Source: Amyelois transitella
Taxonomy: Eukaryota > Arthropoda > Insecta > Lepidoptera > Pyralidae
Assembly: GCF_032362555.1 (NCBI RefSeq)
Contig: NC_083527.1
Span: forward strand, 744,001 to 808,000
Direction of reading: 5' to 3'
DNA: 64,000 nucleotides
A program made the position numbers and the translations under genes. Positions 31,066 through 43,144 of the stretch are shown here, one piece after another (position 1 is the first letter of the stretch; the number at the start of each line of letters is the position of its first letter). A model generated the notes under the pieces. The model had not been told where the DNA came from, did no database searches, and worked only from the letters and a program-made list of their open reading frames with translations.

Positions 31066-33225
31066 CCTTTCGGCCGTCATGGCAACCAAACTTCGCAACC
31101 GGTTGAGAAAAAGACATTTCAATTCCTTATCGGCAACTAGTTACGAATAAGGATTTTTTTTTCTTTGTAAGCAACTAGTTGCCAACCAAGAAAATTTTTA
31201 TCGACCATGGCAACTGAGTTTCTCAACCAGTTGTGAAAAATGATTTAAAATTCTTTCTTGACAACAAGTTGCGTCAAAAATAATGGGAAGTAATGGGTTG
31301 ACAATCTTTGCGGTCAATCCGTACTTATATTAAATCCTATTTCTAGAATTACTGGCCAGGATTATTTTTCCTTTTAATTGATATATGTCAATTAAATAAT
31401 ATGTCATTAATTTTCCCTGTCAAGTCAGTACACATATTTTGTCGCGAACTAGCCTCGCTTGAAAAAAAACGAATTTTATTTCATTGTGATGTCTACTTCA
31501 AACATATATCCAAATTCCTCTACAGTAGAATATATAACTACAAGAAGAGGAGGTGTATCAATATTACATGAAGGACGCCGTTATCATCGTAAAAAAATAT
31601 ATAAAAATGGAGACTCATTTTATAAATGCTATGTTAAAAATGGATGCAGAGGTAATTTAACCATAAATGCACGAAATGAAATAATTAAAATAACAAAGGA
31701 ACATGACGCAGACTGTGAAGCTGATATTGGAAAAAATTTAATTTTGAAAAAGATGGACGACTTGAAGCAAAGGAGCAGTTGTAATTTTATATCGATTCAA
31801 AAACAGTATGAGGATGTTGTCAAAGGACTCAAAAACGACGGTTTTCAATTTATAAATAAAATACCACAGTTTAATAACATAAAGACGGGATTATATAATG
31901 AAAGAAACAAAGTTTTGGGCGTTGCAAAGTCACGTTTTAATAATTGTCATGATTTTATTGTACCCACTAAATATAAAAATTTTTGTGTTGCTGACTACGT
32001 GGATGACGATAAACGAATCATCGTGTTCTGTTCTAATGAAAACAGAAAGGAGATGAATAAGTATCATCATTTTTACGCTGACGGCACTTTTAAGTGTTGT
32101 CCGAAAGGATTTTATCAACTATATTCAATACATGGATACAATAAGAATAACAATTCAGTAGCTCCTTTAATTTTTGCTCTGCTGCCGGATAAAAAAACAG
32201 AAACATACAAAGTTTTGTTCAGCCTAATCAAGACAAGCATCGGTTGGAACCCCCAAAAAATAACCCTTGATTTCGAAGTGGCAGCAATAAATGCAATTAA
32301 AAAAGTATTTCCAAAAATTATATTCAAAGGCTGCTACTTTCATTTTAATCGTTGCTTATGGAAAAAAGCAAAAGCTTTAAATGTCAAATTAAGAACCGAA
32401 AAGAGGCATGTTGCACGGTGCGTTGGTTTAGCTCGTCTTCCTGTTCAATACATAGAAAAAGGATATGAATATGTTATGAGCAAAAACCCTAGAAATCCAT
32501 CTGACGGGTTGCAAAAATTTAATAAATACTTTAATAAACAATGGATAAAGAAAAATGAAATGATGATGTCTTGCTCTTGTGGTAACGAAAATATAAGAAC
32601 TAATAATAGCCTTGAAGGATGGCATGCGAAAATTAATAGATATATTGGAAGAAAATATCCAACGTTGCCACAATTATTGGATATTCTGTCAACAGAATAT
32701 AAATCTTATGATTTAAATATTAAAAGTAAAAAGAATAAAGAGTATAAGGCAATTGACGAGGAGATTGACCAGGCGTTGAGTGAATTAGTAGAAAAAAAGA
32801 TATCTGTTGGTCACTGTTTGGAGATTATTAGCCCTTTTGCAATTTCGTTTTAGCGGTTTAAGTCACTCAGTTAATATAAATAAATGAACACTATTAAAAT
32901 ATATTTGTTTTAATATAACAGGGACAATAACCGCCTCCGTGGTGTAGGTAGTGGTTTGAGCGTTCACGAAGTCACGGGCTACAGCTAGTACGAAATCTAT
33001 GTACTTATTGATCAGTGTTTGTATTCGATGAGGACATTACTACATTGTTGCGTAAGAAGAAATTAAATTCTTATACTGCAACTAGTGTTTTTGAGAAATT
33101 CCTTGTTGGCAACTAGTTGCTTATAAAGAAAAAAAAATCCTTATTCATAACTGGTTGCCGACAAAGAATGAAAATGTCTTTTTCTCAACTGGTTGCGAAG
33201 TTTAGTTGCCATGGCGGCCGAAAGG
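31066..33225 (+). mobile_element. MULE-type DNA transposon, intact, inserted in the minisatellite
   Basis: A 2,160-bp element with TIRs of about 125 bp. Both ends start 'cctttcggccg' and share 'cttcgcaacc', 'gttgagaaaaagacattt' and 'gcaactagttgcc'. A diverged subterminal repeat of the TIR follows inside the left end (about 31,200-31,290). One uninterrupted transposase ORF lies between them. The element splits a minisatellite monomer, with 8-bp target duplications, so the insertion is younger than the array. The intact ORF and good TIR match suggest recent mobility. Confidence 0.92.
31489..32853 (+). CDS. FLYWCH/MULE-domain transposase
   Basis: A 454-aa transposase; the frame is open back to a TTG at 31,459 but the first ATG is at 31,489. 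An N-terminal FLYWCH-type zinc finger occupies about residues 10-70 (GRRYHRKKIYKNGDSFYKCY, CRGNLTI, and a KEHDADC end). The MULE catalytic core follows: YADGTFK with D198, TLDFEVAAINA with D261, the CxxH-type motif KGCYFHFNRC (C282, H285) and LEGWHAKIN with E376, a plausible DDE triad. A CSCG motif precedes the last acidic residue. There are no stops or frameshifts. AT-rich codon use is unlike the GC-rich host exons. It acts on the flanking TIRs and has no host role that I can see. Confidence 0.9.
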   Translation: MSTSNIYPNSSTVEYITTRRGGVSILHEGRRYHRKKIYKNGDSFYKCYVKNGCRGNLTINARNEIIKITKEHDADCEADIGKNLILKKMDDLKQRSSCNFISIQKQYEDVVKGLKNDGFQFINKIPQFNNIKTGLYNERNKVLGVAKSRFNNCHDFIVPTKYKNFCVADYVDDDKRIIVFCSNENRKEMNKYHHFYADGTFKCCPKGFYQLYSIHGYNKNNNSVAPLIFALLPDKKTETYKVLFSLIKTSIGWNPQKITLDFEVAAINAIKKVFPKIIFKGCYFHFNRCLWKKAKALNVKLRTEKRHVARCVGLARLPVQYIEKGYEYVMSKNPRNPSDGLQKFNKYFNKQWIKKNEMMMSCSCGNENIRTNNSLEGWHAKINRYIGRKYPTLPQLLDILSTEYKSYDLNIKSKKNKEYKAIDEEIDQALSELVEKKISVGHCLEIISPFAISF

Positions 33226-33570
33226 ATTATGCCAGCCTGGTACATATAAATTAGTTAATTGAGGTGTAGCGCCCGAAACACCTTCTACATAATTATGGCA
33301 CCCTGGTACATACAAATTAGTTAATGAAGGTTTAGCGCTGTAAACACCTTTTACATAATTGTGGCCCCCTGGTATAGAAAATTAGTTAATGATGGTGTAG
33401 CGCCTGAGACACCTACATAATTATGGCACCCCGGTACATACTAATTAGTTAATTAAGGTGTAGCGCCCGAAACACCTTCTACATAATTATGGCACCCTGG
33501 TACATACAAATTACTAAATTAATGTGTAGCGCCCGAAACACCTTCTAGATTTTATTGCACGCTTGTGTAC
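33226..33570. repeat. 66-bp minisatellite array, right part
   Basis: Begins with the right copy of the 8-bp target duplication (33,226-33,233) and continues with about five more monomers. The last ones are degraded ('ccttctagattttattgcac'). Confidence 0.9.
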
Positions 33571-33786
33571 CTATAAATTAGTTAGTCGTGTGCCAATGTT
33601 ATCTTAAGTTTTCTGTCACTCAAACTTATGCGTACAAAGCCGCCATTACGCTGCTTCACTTTTTTTCAAGCCACATTCCGTCCGCCTTTTTTTTCTCTGG
33701 TTTTAATATAATTTTCATATTCCTAACTCTGGTGAGTTCTCGAATCTATTATTATAATTTTTATGTTATTTTTATGGAAGCACGAA

Positions 33787-33925
33787 TGTGATGAAATACT
33801 TATAAATATAAAGGATACTTAAACATCCAAGACCCAGGACAATCATAGAAAGTTCGTTTGCCGAGATTTGAACCCAAGACCTTCGGTGTCACAGACAAGC
33901 GCACTATCGCAACGCCATGTGACGG
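33787..33925 (-). repeat. tRNA-derived SINE, divergent copy
   Basis: The reverse complement shows an A-box-like 'tggcgttgcgatagtgcgct', 'gtgacaccgaaggtcttggg', a B box (ggttcaaatct) and the body 'ttgtcctgggtcttggatgt'. It is the same family as 16,186-16,378 but clearly older. Confidence 0.65.
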
Positions 33926-34554
33926 AACTTTTTGCTGATGATCGGATATTTTAATTTTTTTGTTTTTTTTTCTTTTACAGCTGAACGCAATATCAAATTA
34001 TCGACATGGAATGCTATAATTTTGGGAGACGAAAATATTGGTACGGAAGTACTAAAATAATTCATAATCACGTATCACATTAATTTAAGTACTTAATGCT
34101 TCCAAAATTTGCTCTTTCAATTATTTATTACAGTTTTGGGACCATTTTGTTGGTAAAAAATGTATTTTTTTTTGAAGAATATTGTCAAAAATATTGTGTA
34201 ATGTGTAGTTAAAAAATTGTTGATTTTTTAAAAGTATTTAAGTGGTATTTTCAATAATCATATTTAAATTTAGATTGTTAATGAGTCATGGGTTAGTTTA
34301 TTTTCACATAAAAAAAAATATTACAAAAATTTTATTAGTATGAAAAACAGTAAATCTCACTTTGATGCATATGTAAGTCGCTATCGCATTTAAAAGTAGA
34401 CCATGTATGCATACATACATATATAAATTTATGAAGTACCTATATGTACAAATTAAGTACAAAAATGCAATAGTAAATCTAAATGTATTTGGTGATTCGA
34501 CGCTTATTTTGACAATTTGATTTACGAAGAGCGAAAAACATCTTGAATTTGCCA

Positions 34555-34735
34555 CATTCAAGCAACTGGATGTGTAACCATGTCCCAATATAGGTTAATT
34601 ACCCTGCAAAGGTTGCGGAGGTCAGTCGGGAGTCGCTTCGTGTAAAAACCTGACTCACCCAATCCGGGGTCGTGGTCAGACCGCACCCCGGGCTCCTCTC
34701 CAGAGGGGTGAATCTGTAAACGGGACTAAATTCAG
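34555..34735 (+). repeat. Family C repeat (partial)
   Basis: 'caactggatgtgtaaccatg', 'gggagtcgcttcgtgtaaaa', 'cctgactcacccaatccggg', 'cgggctcctctccagagggg'. Confidence 0.6.
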
Positions 34736-34829
34736 AAACATGTGTGTTGATTCAGAACTTCATCTGAATATTCGTATTTAATTTGTACAACGCTTGTGTA
34801 GATTACATTTACAAAATTATAAAATTGTA

Positions 34830-35060
34830 CATACATATAATCAAGGGATATACCCTTGCGGGGTAGACAGAGCCACATTCAGCTACCTGGCTCAATGATA
34901 GAATTGTGATTCAAATAGTGACAGGTCGCTAACCCATCGCCTAAAAGGAGAATCCCGAGTTTATAAGCATATCCCTTAGTCGCCTTTTACGACATCCATG
35001 GGAACGAGATGGAGTGGTCCTATCCTTTTTTTTATTGGTGCCGGGAACCACACGGCACAC
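34830..35060 (-). repeat. SINE-like family A copy
   Basis: Inverted copy: 'tacccttgcggggtagacag', 'atagtgacaggtcgctaacc', 'gtgccgggaaccacacggca'. Confidence 0.75.
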
Positions 35061-38000
35061 ACATAAAATTGTATTAATAAATACTATATTCACTCGTTGT
35101 TTTGCTTACAACTTAGATAATTATAAAATGACAAAGTTATCAATAGTTACTAATATAATTTGACATTCCAATAATCATTAATGAATCTCATTGTTTTGAA
35201 GTTTAGGTCGATAATATTTGCTTTAAACTTATTTTTTTAACTAGCCTTTGTGAGCCGCTTCACTCACGTGCTTCTGTTAAACGTAAATCCCGTTAAAGCG
35301 GGATTTTTTTCGGGATGATATGTTTCTTGTCTTTAAAAAAATCAATTATAATTTTTTACCAAAACTTCAAAACACAATTTGACTACCACTTAAACTTTAA
35401 TGTGTTCAGTATTTAATGTAATTATTAATGTATTGCTTACTATTCCAAATTGAATAGACATTGTTAGAATTGAATGATATTTCAGAAATATAGTTGTTCG
35501 ACGTTTCCAAAACTTTGGTTGAAAGAATAAAGGTGTTTGAAGACATCATCATTTGTCATCTCGTAAATTATATAGGTAGGTACCTACCTCTGTATTTCGT
35601 TGCCTTCTAGTCTTGCGACTTGCCTCTGTCTACCCCGTAATCTAACCTTACGCTTTCTCATATATAAGCCGGGCCACGTCTATATCCCTTACGGGGTATA
35701 CAGAGCGTCTTGAAAAGACTGATAGGCCACGTTCGGCTGTTTGGCTTTATGATAATAGTTTTCTAAAATTTTAATAAAAATCAGTCCAGAGTTTTGTTCC
35801 TTAGAAGTGTATTATACATACATACATATTATCACGTTTTCACTTACGAGGTAGACAGAGCCACCAGTATTTCGACATTAAAGCCACGTTCAGCCGTATG
35901 ACTCAATTATTGTATAAATGTATTAAGCACATGGATTATTTGCAAAACAGGAGTTTCTAAGGTGGAGGAAAGCGAGAAACGCGTGGAAAGAAAACCGGAA
36001 CAGGAAGATGAAGATAAGTGCCCGTACGCAGCTCCCGGTTGCATATATTGCGTTTAAAACGAAGCCCGAGACTAAATTTAGATTATTTGTTTTACTTAAA
36101 AAAATATAATGAAATTATATATGTGTCCTACGGTTGCTATTTCTATTGTGTTAATGCAAGCCTGGGGTTATGTAACTAGTATTTTTTTTATAAAAAATAT
36201 TAAACTTTAATTAAATAGCTTATTTGGGTTTTTGGGATAAAAATTATCCTTCTATCTTTACTAAATTATAGCCCGGGTTGTATAAAACGAAGCCCGTGCA
36301 TATAGTTAGTTTATTAAACTGTTTCGAAAATCTTTGTATATTTACTACATCAACAACAACATCCTTCCACTTGCCACGACCAAAGAAATTAGGAAAGAAA
36401 TCGACAAAAAATTACGAATGTATCGAAACGTAAATTAATGTTCCCGAAACATAATAATTATTTTCAATGATTTAGCTTTAAAATTTATTATCTATTATTT
36501 TACGTATCCACTTTTCTATAAAAAGTAAACAAACATTTATTTAATCAGTGTTGTTTTCGTAAATATTATTACGTAAATTAGACAAGTCTATAGCTATTAT
36601 TTTTTGTAAAAAAAAATATCTTAAGACCTTTTAAAAAAGAAAAAGAAATATTCAAAAAAGAAATACAAGAAAATTGTGTAAAAGGTTTTGACCATACCAC
36701 CTTTAAACTTTCTCATAGTATCATAAATACATTTTGTAATTTATACAGTCTTTAATAGAAATACATCTTTCTATTGCCAGATTTTTTGTAGTCGTATACG
36801 TTACGCTAGACATCTTCCATCGGTAATACCTGTATAAATTACTATAGTAGTTCACTCAAACTTGTTAATCCAACGACCCAAATCACTGACGAATACCCAC
36901 AGTGGTGCTAAATGGAATTAAATAAAAAAGCATATAATATATTATATTTTGTAGACAATAAGCATGTTATGACATCAATTTCAATATTGTAGTGTTTACG
37001 CCTCACAATGAAAATACTTGCACATGTGTTATATGAGAGATAATTACACTTTTGGTAATAATCGCTAGGAAAGACTCATTCGGCATTTAGTAAATAAATA
37101 TAAAATACAAATTATAAAAGCAATACGGTGTGGATTGAAACAGTCTGACCGCATGATGTTGTGAAAACAATGAGTTATATTTGCAACTAAAAGAAAGGTT
37201 ATCTCTTAGACTATAATCGCTTTCAACTGCAGTGAGCAAAGAAGTTATTTGATATTATTTTCTGGTCAAAATAAAGGTTAAATAAATAAATATTTACGGG
37301 ACAAATTACACAGATTGAGTAAGCCTCGGAAGTTTAATGGACATCTCTTATTGACATTGTCTAACATCAAAATTATAGATGAGTGATATAAGTTTGCAAA
37401 CTATTTTAAGCTATCAGTTATGACGTTCTAGGTAGCGTATACAGTACCTAATAATTGCTTGTCAGTTTGTTGTCGAATCAGTATAACTTAGTATATTGAA
37501 GTAATGTCGCAATATGTGTGTTTGATATTTTGTTGAGCAAGATATAAATTAATTTTTGTTAATTTAATTGAACATTACAAATTGTATAAATAGTTCCTTG
37601 CTCACTGACCATGGTCACAATGCTTGCTAAAGTGGCGCCCCGTTAGTATCTTTGTAATTTTTATTAAAATGTTATCATGGCTATTATGATATTAGGTGAT
37701 GGTTTCAATAGTTATTCTATTCTATTCAATGGATCGGTAAGCCAAACTATGTTGCATATTAATATTAGTAACCTAGAAATATAATTGAATCAGGTGGGCC
37801 TTGTAATATTTCAAAAAAAATTGTCTCTTATTTGAAAGAACAGAAAAAAGATTCTTTTTAAAGTGATTTTAATTTTGTGATTGAAACGATATTGAGAATT
37901 CCTGCAAATTTCATTTAAAATATACTCGGTATTTTGTATTGTACACAAACATTTCATGAGTAAATTATTGTTAAATTAACATTTGGTTTAAACATCCTGA

Positions 38001-38159
38001 ACTATTGAAACCATAATTATTCTAAAAAAAAAATGGAGACGGTGGGTTTTGGTTAAGCTATTACTTACTTTGTAGTAGCCGTGTGTAGGTTGTGTTAACG
38101 CTAAATATATTGTTGTTCCGACGAGTTTGCTGTTTCATTTATTTTCCTTTTTTAACCGT

Positions 38160-38480
38160 TCGTAAATGCGTGACGCGCAGAATGGCACAGATTTGAATCC
38201 CACCCCGACCATGTACCAATGACTATTTTTCTAAGTTATGTGCATTAGCTTGAATACTAAACTATGCTCTTACGGTGAGGGTAAACATCGTGAGAAAACA
38301 TGCACATTTAGGCAACTTGATGTAACCATGGTCTATCCAATACGGGTAAGGTTTACCTGCAAAGGTTGCGGAGATCGGATGGGAGTCGCTACATAAAAAA
38401 CCTGACTCACCCAATCCATGATCAAAGGCACCCGGTCTCCTTTCCAGTGCGATGAAGATGCAACCGGGACTAAGCCCGAA
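38160..38480 (+). repeat. Family C repeat, near full length
   Basis: 'gcacagatttgaatcccacc', 'gaccatgtaccaatgactat', 'gcaactt'-like head, 'aaacctgactcacccaatcc', then 'caaccgggactaagcc'. It lies just left of the LINE. Confidence 0.6.
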
Positions 38481-38627
38481 CAAAGTAGAAAGCCTGTTGA
38501 AAGTGGCGTTTCAGTCTTTTCGAGACTGTTAAATCTGTATTTCTAAGTAAAAGTAGGGTAGAAATCTTGACGCCTGATGGATTGGCAGCATTAATACATA
38601 TAAAAAACTGATTTAGCGGTTTGTCAT

Positions 38628-39035
38628 AGGCTGGGTTCCCGTCGTGGCAGGATCCGACCGATTATCGTGCGTTTTTATAATATGGATTCTAGAACTCTTG
38701 TGTGGGATAGCAAAACCACTCTTAAAGGCTCTGGTGTTACGGTATCCGAATTTTTAACCAATGCCCGGCATAAGGCATTCATCACCGCACGTCGCCACTT
38801 TGGTGTGAGGAATTGCTGGACCGTCGAGGGAAAAATCATTGTCTTGCTCCCTAACAAGTCTCGTCATAAGCTGGAGTCCCTCTCCGAAGTGCAAGCCCTT
38901 ATTGCTGCCCATCCGATTGCTGAAACAAGTTCCGATGGCAAAGAGACGGGCCCGGCAGTCACTCGCAAGCAAAAAGCTGGCTCCAGTAAGGCCCCTGTGG
39001 CCCCTAAAGCGAGCAGATTGCGTGGACGTGAGTGA
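38628..39035 (+). pseudogene. LINE ORF1, C-terminal fragment
   Basis: The open frame contains RPIIVRFYNMDSRTLVWDSK, LKGSGVTVSEFLT and a charged KQKAGSSKAPVAPKASRLRG tail. The 'RPIIVRF...LKGTGI..EDLT' pattern is typical of the end of ORF1 nucleic-acid-binding proteins of CR1/Jockey LINEs. The N-terminal domains are missing by truncation. The first ATG inside the fragment is at 38,682. Confidence 0.75.
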
Positions 39036-39606
39036 ATGACCGGTATTATTGTTAATGGGTTTTTCTGTGGCCCAAGGTGGCGGTACATTTATTGTTCACA
39101 TCTATGTAGGTATTTCTTTAATTTTCTTTTTTGCATATCACCCTTACCTCTATTTTAAATATTAATTTTAAATAAAATTTACTGGTTATTGTTATAGAAA
39201 TTCACTGTCACACCTCACAGTCTGTTATTGTCTGTCATGTTTTTAATCCAATTGTCATTATCATGATTGTCATTCACCTGTCACCTTGGACTAACAATTA
39301 CTGCCACTGTCATTTCTGCTGTGGAGTTGTCATTGTCATCAGAGTATAATTATTAATTGCTGCGTTTTGTTCCAAGCCATAATATTTGTAGCACTTTTTC
39401 TTTGTTTCTCTTTTTTTCCTTAACTTGTAATTCTTTTATATTTGTAAAAATTTTGCGGAACTGTAATTATTAGATTTTGTGAGTAGTGAGCAATGGGTGA
39501 GTTTGGCGGGTAATTTATTGCCTATTAATATAGTCACATTATTTATTATTATAATATTATTATTAATTTTTTGTTAAATTATTAATATTTTGTTAATTGT
39601 CTTTTT

Positions 39607-41172
39607 ATGGATATTAACGAGAGTTATTTTTCTTGCTCGTCTTCTTCTTGTAGTTTTCTCAGTGCGGATACGAATTTCACACCTGGACAGCTATTATGCG
39701 ATGATCTGTCTAGGATTTTTTCTGACTATCCTCGAAATTTTAATATTGTACATATAAATGCACAAAGTATCCTTGGTCATTTCCCAGATTTCGTAACCTC
39801 TTTTGATTGTGCTCATTTAGATGCAATACTTGTTTCGGAATCTTTCCTAAAACCCTCACTACATTCTTCTCTTGTCGATTTAAATAATTTTAACCTTATT
39901 CGCAATGACAGAGTTGGTGCAGCTTGTGGTGGTGTCGCTGTTTACATCCGAAATTCAATTCCCTATAAAATTCTACGCAGTTCCCCCTCCACTTATTCAG
40001 CAACTGCTGAATTTATTTTCCTTGAATTGAATATGCTTCACGCTAAAATACTTCTTGCGGTATTTTATTCTCCTAGTCTCCATATTAATTATTTCAGTAC
40101 ATTTGATTCTCTTTTAGATGAACTTCGTCCCATCTATGAACACATTGTTATAATGGGTGATTTTAATACGTGTCTCATTAAAAACGATTCTCGTTCCCTT
40201 CAAATTCAAAACATTGTGTCTTCTTATAACTTGAATATCTTACCACTTTCAACAACACATCATGCACCGGGCATCGTCCCATCCCTGTTAGACCTTATAA
40301 TTACCTCTTCTCTTGACAATGTCGCCTGTCATGGTCAACTTACTGCTCCGTTTTCACATCACGATCTCCTTTACTTATCATACCTGATTCGTGCCCCTAA
40401 GCGTAAGTTACAGTACCGAACTGTCCGAAATTTCAAGGGTATTGACGTGGAGGCATTGACTAGGGACTCATTGACCATTGATTGGACCTTAATTTTCAAT
40501 GAGAATAATATAAACAATAAAATTGAAATTCTCAACACCATGATTCTCACATTATTTGACAGCCATGCACCATTGCGTCGTGTCAAAGTAAAACATAAAC
40601 CTGCCCCTTGGCTTACTTTGGAAATTAAGGAGTGGATGGCACGCAGGGATAAAGCAAAACGGCGATATAAGAGATGTCCGTCTGAACGTAATTTGCAGTT
40701 TTACAAGATGCTTCGCAACCGGTGTAGTCGTTCATGTCGTGACGCCAAGAGACGTTACTTCCACGAATCGCTTGTGAATCGAAGCCCTGCCGAGACGTGG
40801 AAATTTTTGAGGTCTGTTGGTGTGGGAAAATCCTCTTCTTCTACTTTCTCTCATTTTAACCTTAATGATCTCAATAAACATTTCTCACATCCCCCTATAA
40901 CTTTAGATCCAACTATTAAATCTGCTACTCTCTCCAAATTATTAGATATACCCACCCCCACTTATCCTGCCTTTGAGTTTTCTGCAGTTCTTCAAGATGA
41001 CGTTACTAAAGCTATTCAACATATTTCTTCTGATGCAGTGGGAAACGACTTAGTATGCTCCAAGATGATCAGTTTACTTTTACCCATACTACTACCAGTA
41101 CTAACTCACATCTTTAATTATTCATTTTCATCGGGTACGTTTCCTTTGGCTTGGAAGCGGGCTAATGTATAA
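39607..41172 (+). pseudogene. LINE ORF2, apurinic-type endonuclease and linker part
   Basis: 521 codons ending in a premature stop. An AP-endonuclease fold is seen in order: HINAQS (N51), SESF (E79), GGVAVYIRN (about 108-116), VIMGDFN (D185, N187) and PFSHHD (250-253), the position of the catalytic SDH-like motif. The linker to the RT follows, with WKFLRSVG and LPLAWK-like motifs. The frame stops right after AWKRANV. The downstream frame picks up at the expected next motif, which points to a 2-base insertion near 41,168-41,173. Confidence 0.85.
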
Positions 41173-41177
41173 TACCA

Positions 41178-42533
41178 TTGCCAAAAACTTCTAATCCTTC
41201 ATCCTTCTCTGACCTTCGTCCTATATCTATTTTACCATACCTCTCTAAAGTTCTTGAACATCTTTCACACAACCAGTTTTCTTCATTTCTCTATAAAAAT
41301 AATCTTATTAGCCCATTTCAATCTGGTTTCAGACCTGGACATAGCACAACCACCGCTCTAATTAATGTAACGGACGACATCCGTTGGGCAATGGAAAATA
41401 AGTCACTCACTTTGATTGTGTTACTGGATTTCACTAGTGCATTTAATTCTATTGACTTTGACGTTTTGTTGGGCGTGCTGCGGTCAAGTAATGTCTCTCC
41501 CTCTTCCCTATCATGGTTTGATTCATATCTTCGCGATCGATCACAGCTTGTCCGTGTTGGTGAGTCGGTTTCTGATTGGTGTAAACTTAGTGCTGGTGTG
41601 CCTCAGGGCGGTATACTCTCGCCGTTGCTATTTTCGGTATTTATAACATCAGTCTCTAAACTACTGACATGCAATTATCATCTTTTCGCTGATGATTTAC
41701 AAATATATTGTCATTTTAAAGAGAAAGACTCCTTGACAGCCATTGCGGAGATGAATGCGGAACTTGATCGGGTTTCTGAATGGGCGAAGTGTTATGGTCT
41801 CTTGGTTAATCCTGTCAAATCTAAGGCTATGATAATTGGTAGTTATTATATGTGCAATCAAATCAACATTGATATACTGCCAAGCCTGTACTATAATGGT
41901 TCTCCAATTGAATTCACCAAATCTGCAAGGAACCTTGGTCTTACTATAGATTCAAACCTTAACTGGTCGGCCCATATTAAGGAGGTTAGTCGTAAGATCT
42001 ACTACTCTTTTCATACTCTAAGATGCCTTCAATATTTCCTACCTTTTCAAACAAGGGTCTCTCTCATGCAGAGTTTGATTCTTCCTATTCTGGACTATGC
42101 TGATGCGTGCTATCTTGATGCCACAGAGGAGCAACTGGATAAATTGGAACGGTTACAAAATCTCTGTATCCGTTTCATTTTTGGCTTAAGAAAATACGAT
42201 CATGTTTCCATTTACCGTACTAAGCTGAAATGGCTTCCCATTCGCTTTCGTAGAAATACTCGCATTCTCTGTCTTCTTTTTAATATTTTATTTAATCCCG
42301 CCTTTCCTTCCTATCTTAAAGATCGTTTCTCTTTCCGTCATTCGTCTAATTCTCCTTGCAGATCCCATTTGCGCACCATTCTTACTATTCCTACCCACAA
42401 GACTTCCTTCTACTCTTTCTCCTTCTCTACTCATGCTGTACGACTGTGGAATTCCTTACCGCATGATATTCGCGATTCCCAAACTCTCTCTTCATTCAAA
42501 CGACGAGTTAAAGACTATTATCTCTCCAAATAG
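41178..42533 (+). pseudogene. LINE ORF2, reverse transcriptase part
   Basis: 451 codons continuing ORF2 after the frameshift. RT motifs: LRPISILPYLSKVLE, FQSGFRPGHST, VLLDFTSAFNSID (D84), AGVPQGGILSPLLFSVF and FADDLQIY (the ADD triad at 171-173). The thumb and C-terminal region follow, including ILDYADACY, LKWLPIRFRR and AVRLWNSLPHDIR. The catalytic residues are intact, and only the frame break separates it from the endonuclease. Confidence 0.88.
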
Positions 42534-42769
42534 ACTTATATATATTATATTTATATTGGTATGTTTATGTAGTTTATTACTGTCATTTATTTAAGTACTA
42601 GCATGTATGTTTAGTTAAATATGTTAAACGTTATTTATGCACACGCCATACCGCTCTAAAATTCATCTTTCCTCTCATGGGTCTACTGGAAGAGATTTCT
42701 TGTGAAATAAGTAGCACCTTTGTACTAGAATTATTGTAATAAATGCTCCTGTATATAATTTTGTGTACA

Positions 42770-42804
<35 letters not shown>

Positions 42805-42988
42805 ACTTTCAATATGCTATGTAGTGAAGAACAGAAGGTTCTTTCGTTGACTGTACATTTTGTTAATCGAAATGAATCTGCGCTTTGGGCAGGGATTATG
42901 AACAAGAGTACTTACTTAAAAATTATTCCTGTGGTCGACAAACTTTAGGTCAAACTTCAACACAAAGCAAGTGTGAAAAGACCTAAGG

Positions 42989-43144
42989 GGTTAGTGCGAG
43001 TTTTACTCGATCCAACGCTTCGAGCAATTAAACGCGAATTTGTATGTGATTTGACCAGCGCCACCTAGTGGTAACGTTATGGCACTAATAAAAATTCGTG
43101 ATCACTTGCTCGACGCGTTAAATTGAGTGAAACCTGCAGTAACC
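42989..43144. mobile_element. Small palindromic MITE-like element
   Basis: The left end 'ggttagtgcgagttttactc' matches the reverse complement of the right end ('ggttactgcaggtttcactc'). The similarity continues for about 55 bp ('acgcttcgagcaa' against 'acgcgtcgagcaa'). The core is 'gcgccacctagtggtaacg'. There is no ORF, and target duplications are not obvious. Confidence 0.6.

Larger units (their letters stand above)
33930..38150. other. AT-rich intergenic stretch without recognised genes
   Basis: No ORF or splice-consistent exon stands out. It contains a family C copy (34,555-34,735), inverted family A copies (34,830-35,060 and fragments at 35,670-35,910) and a tRNA-SINE tail scrap near 37,295. 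The rest is low-complexity AT-rich sequence. Confidence 0.5.
38628..42805 (+). mobile_element. CR1/Jockey-superfamily LINE, 5'-truncated
   Basis: About 4.2 kb: the C-terminal part of ORF1, a spacer, the endonuclease, the reverse transcriptase, a short 3'UTR, and a terminal (AAAT)n run (42,771-42,805). The left limit is approximate. The RT and C-terminal region (WLPIRFRRNTRILCLLFNIL, LWNSLPHDIRDSQTLSSFKR) is typical of CR1, Kiri and Daphne-like clades. One frameshift breaks ORF2, so this copy is not autonomous. Confidence 0.88.
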
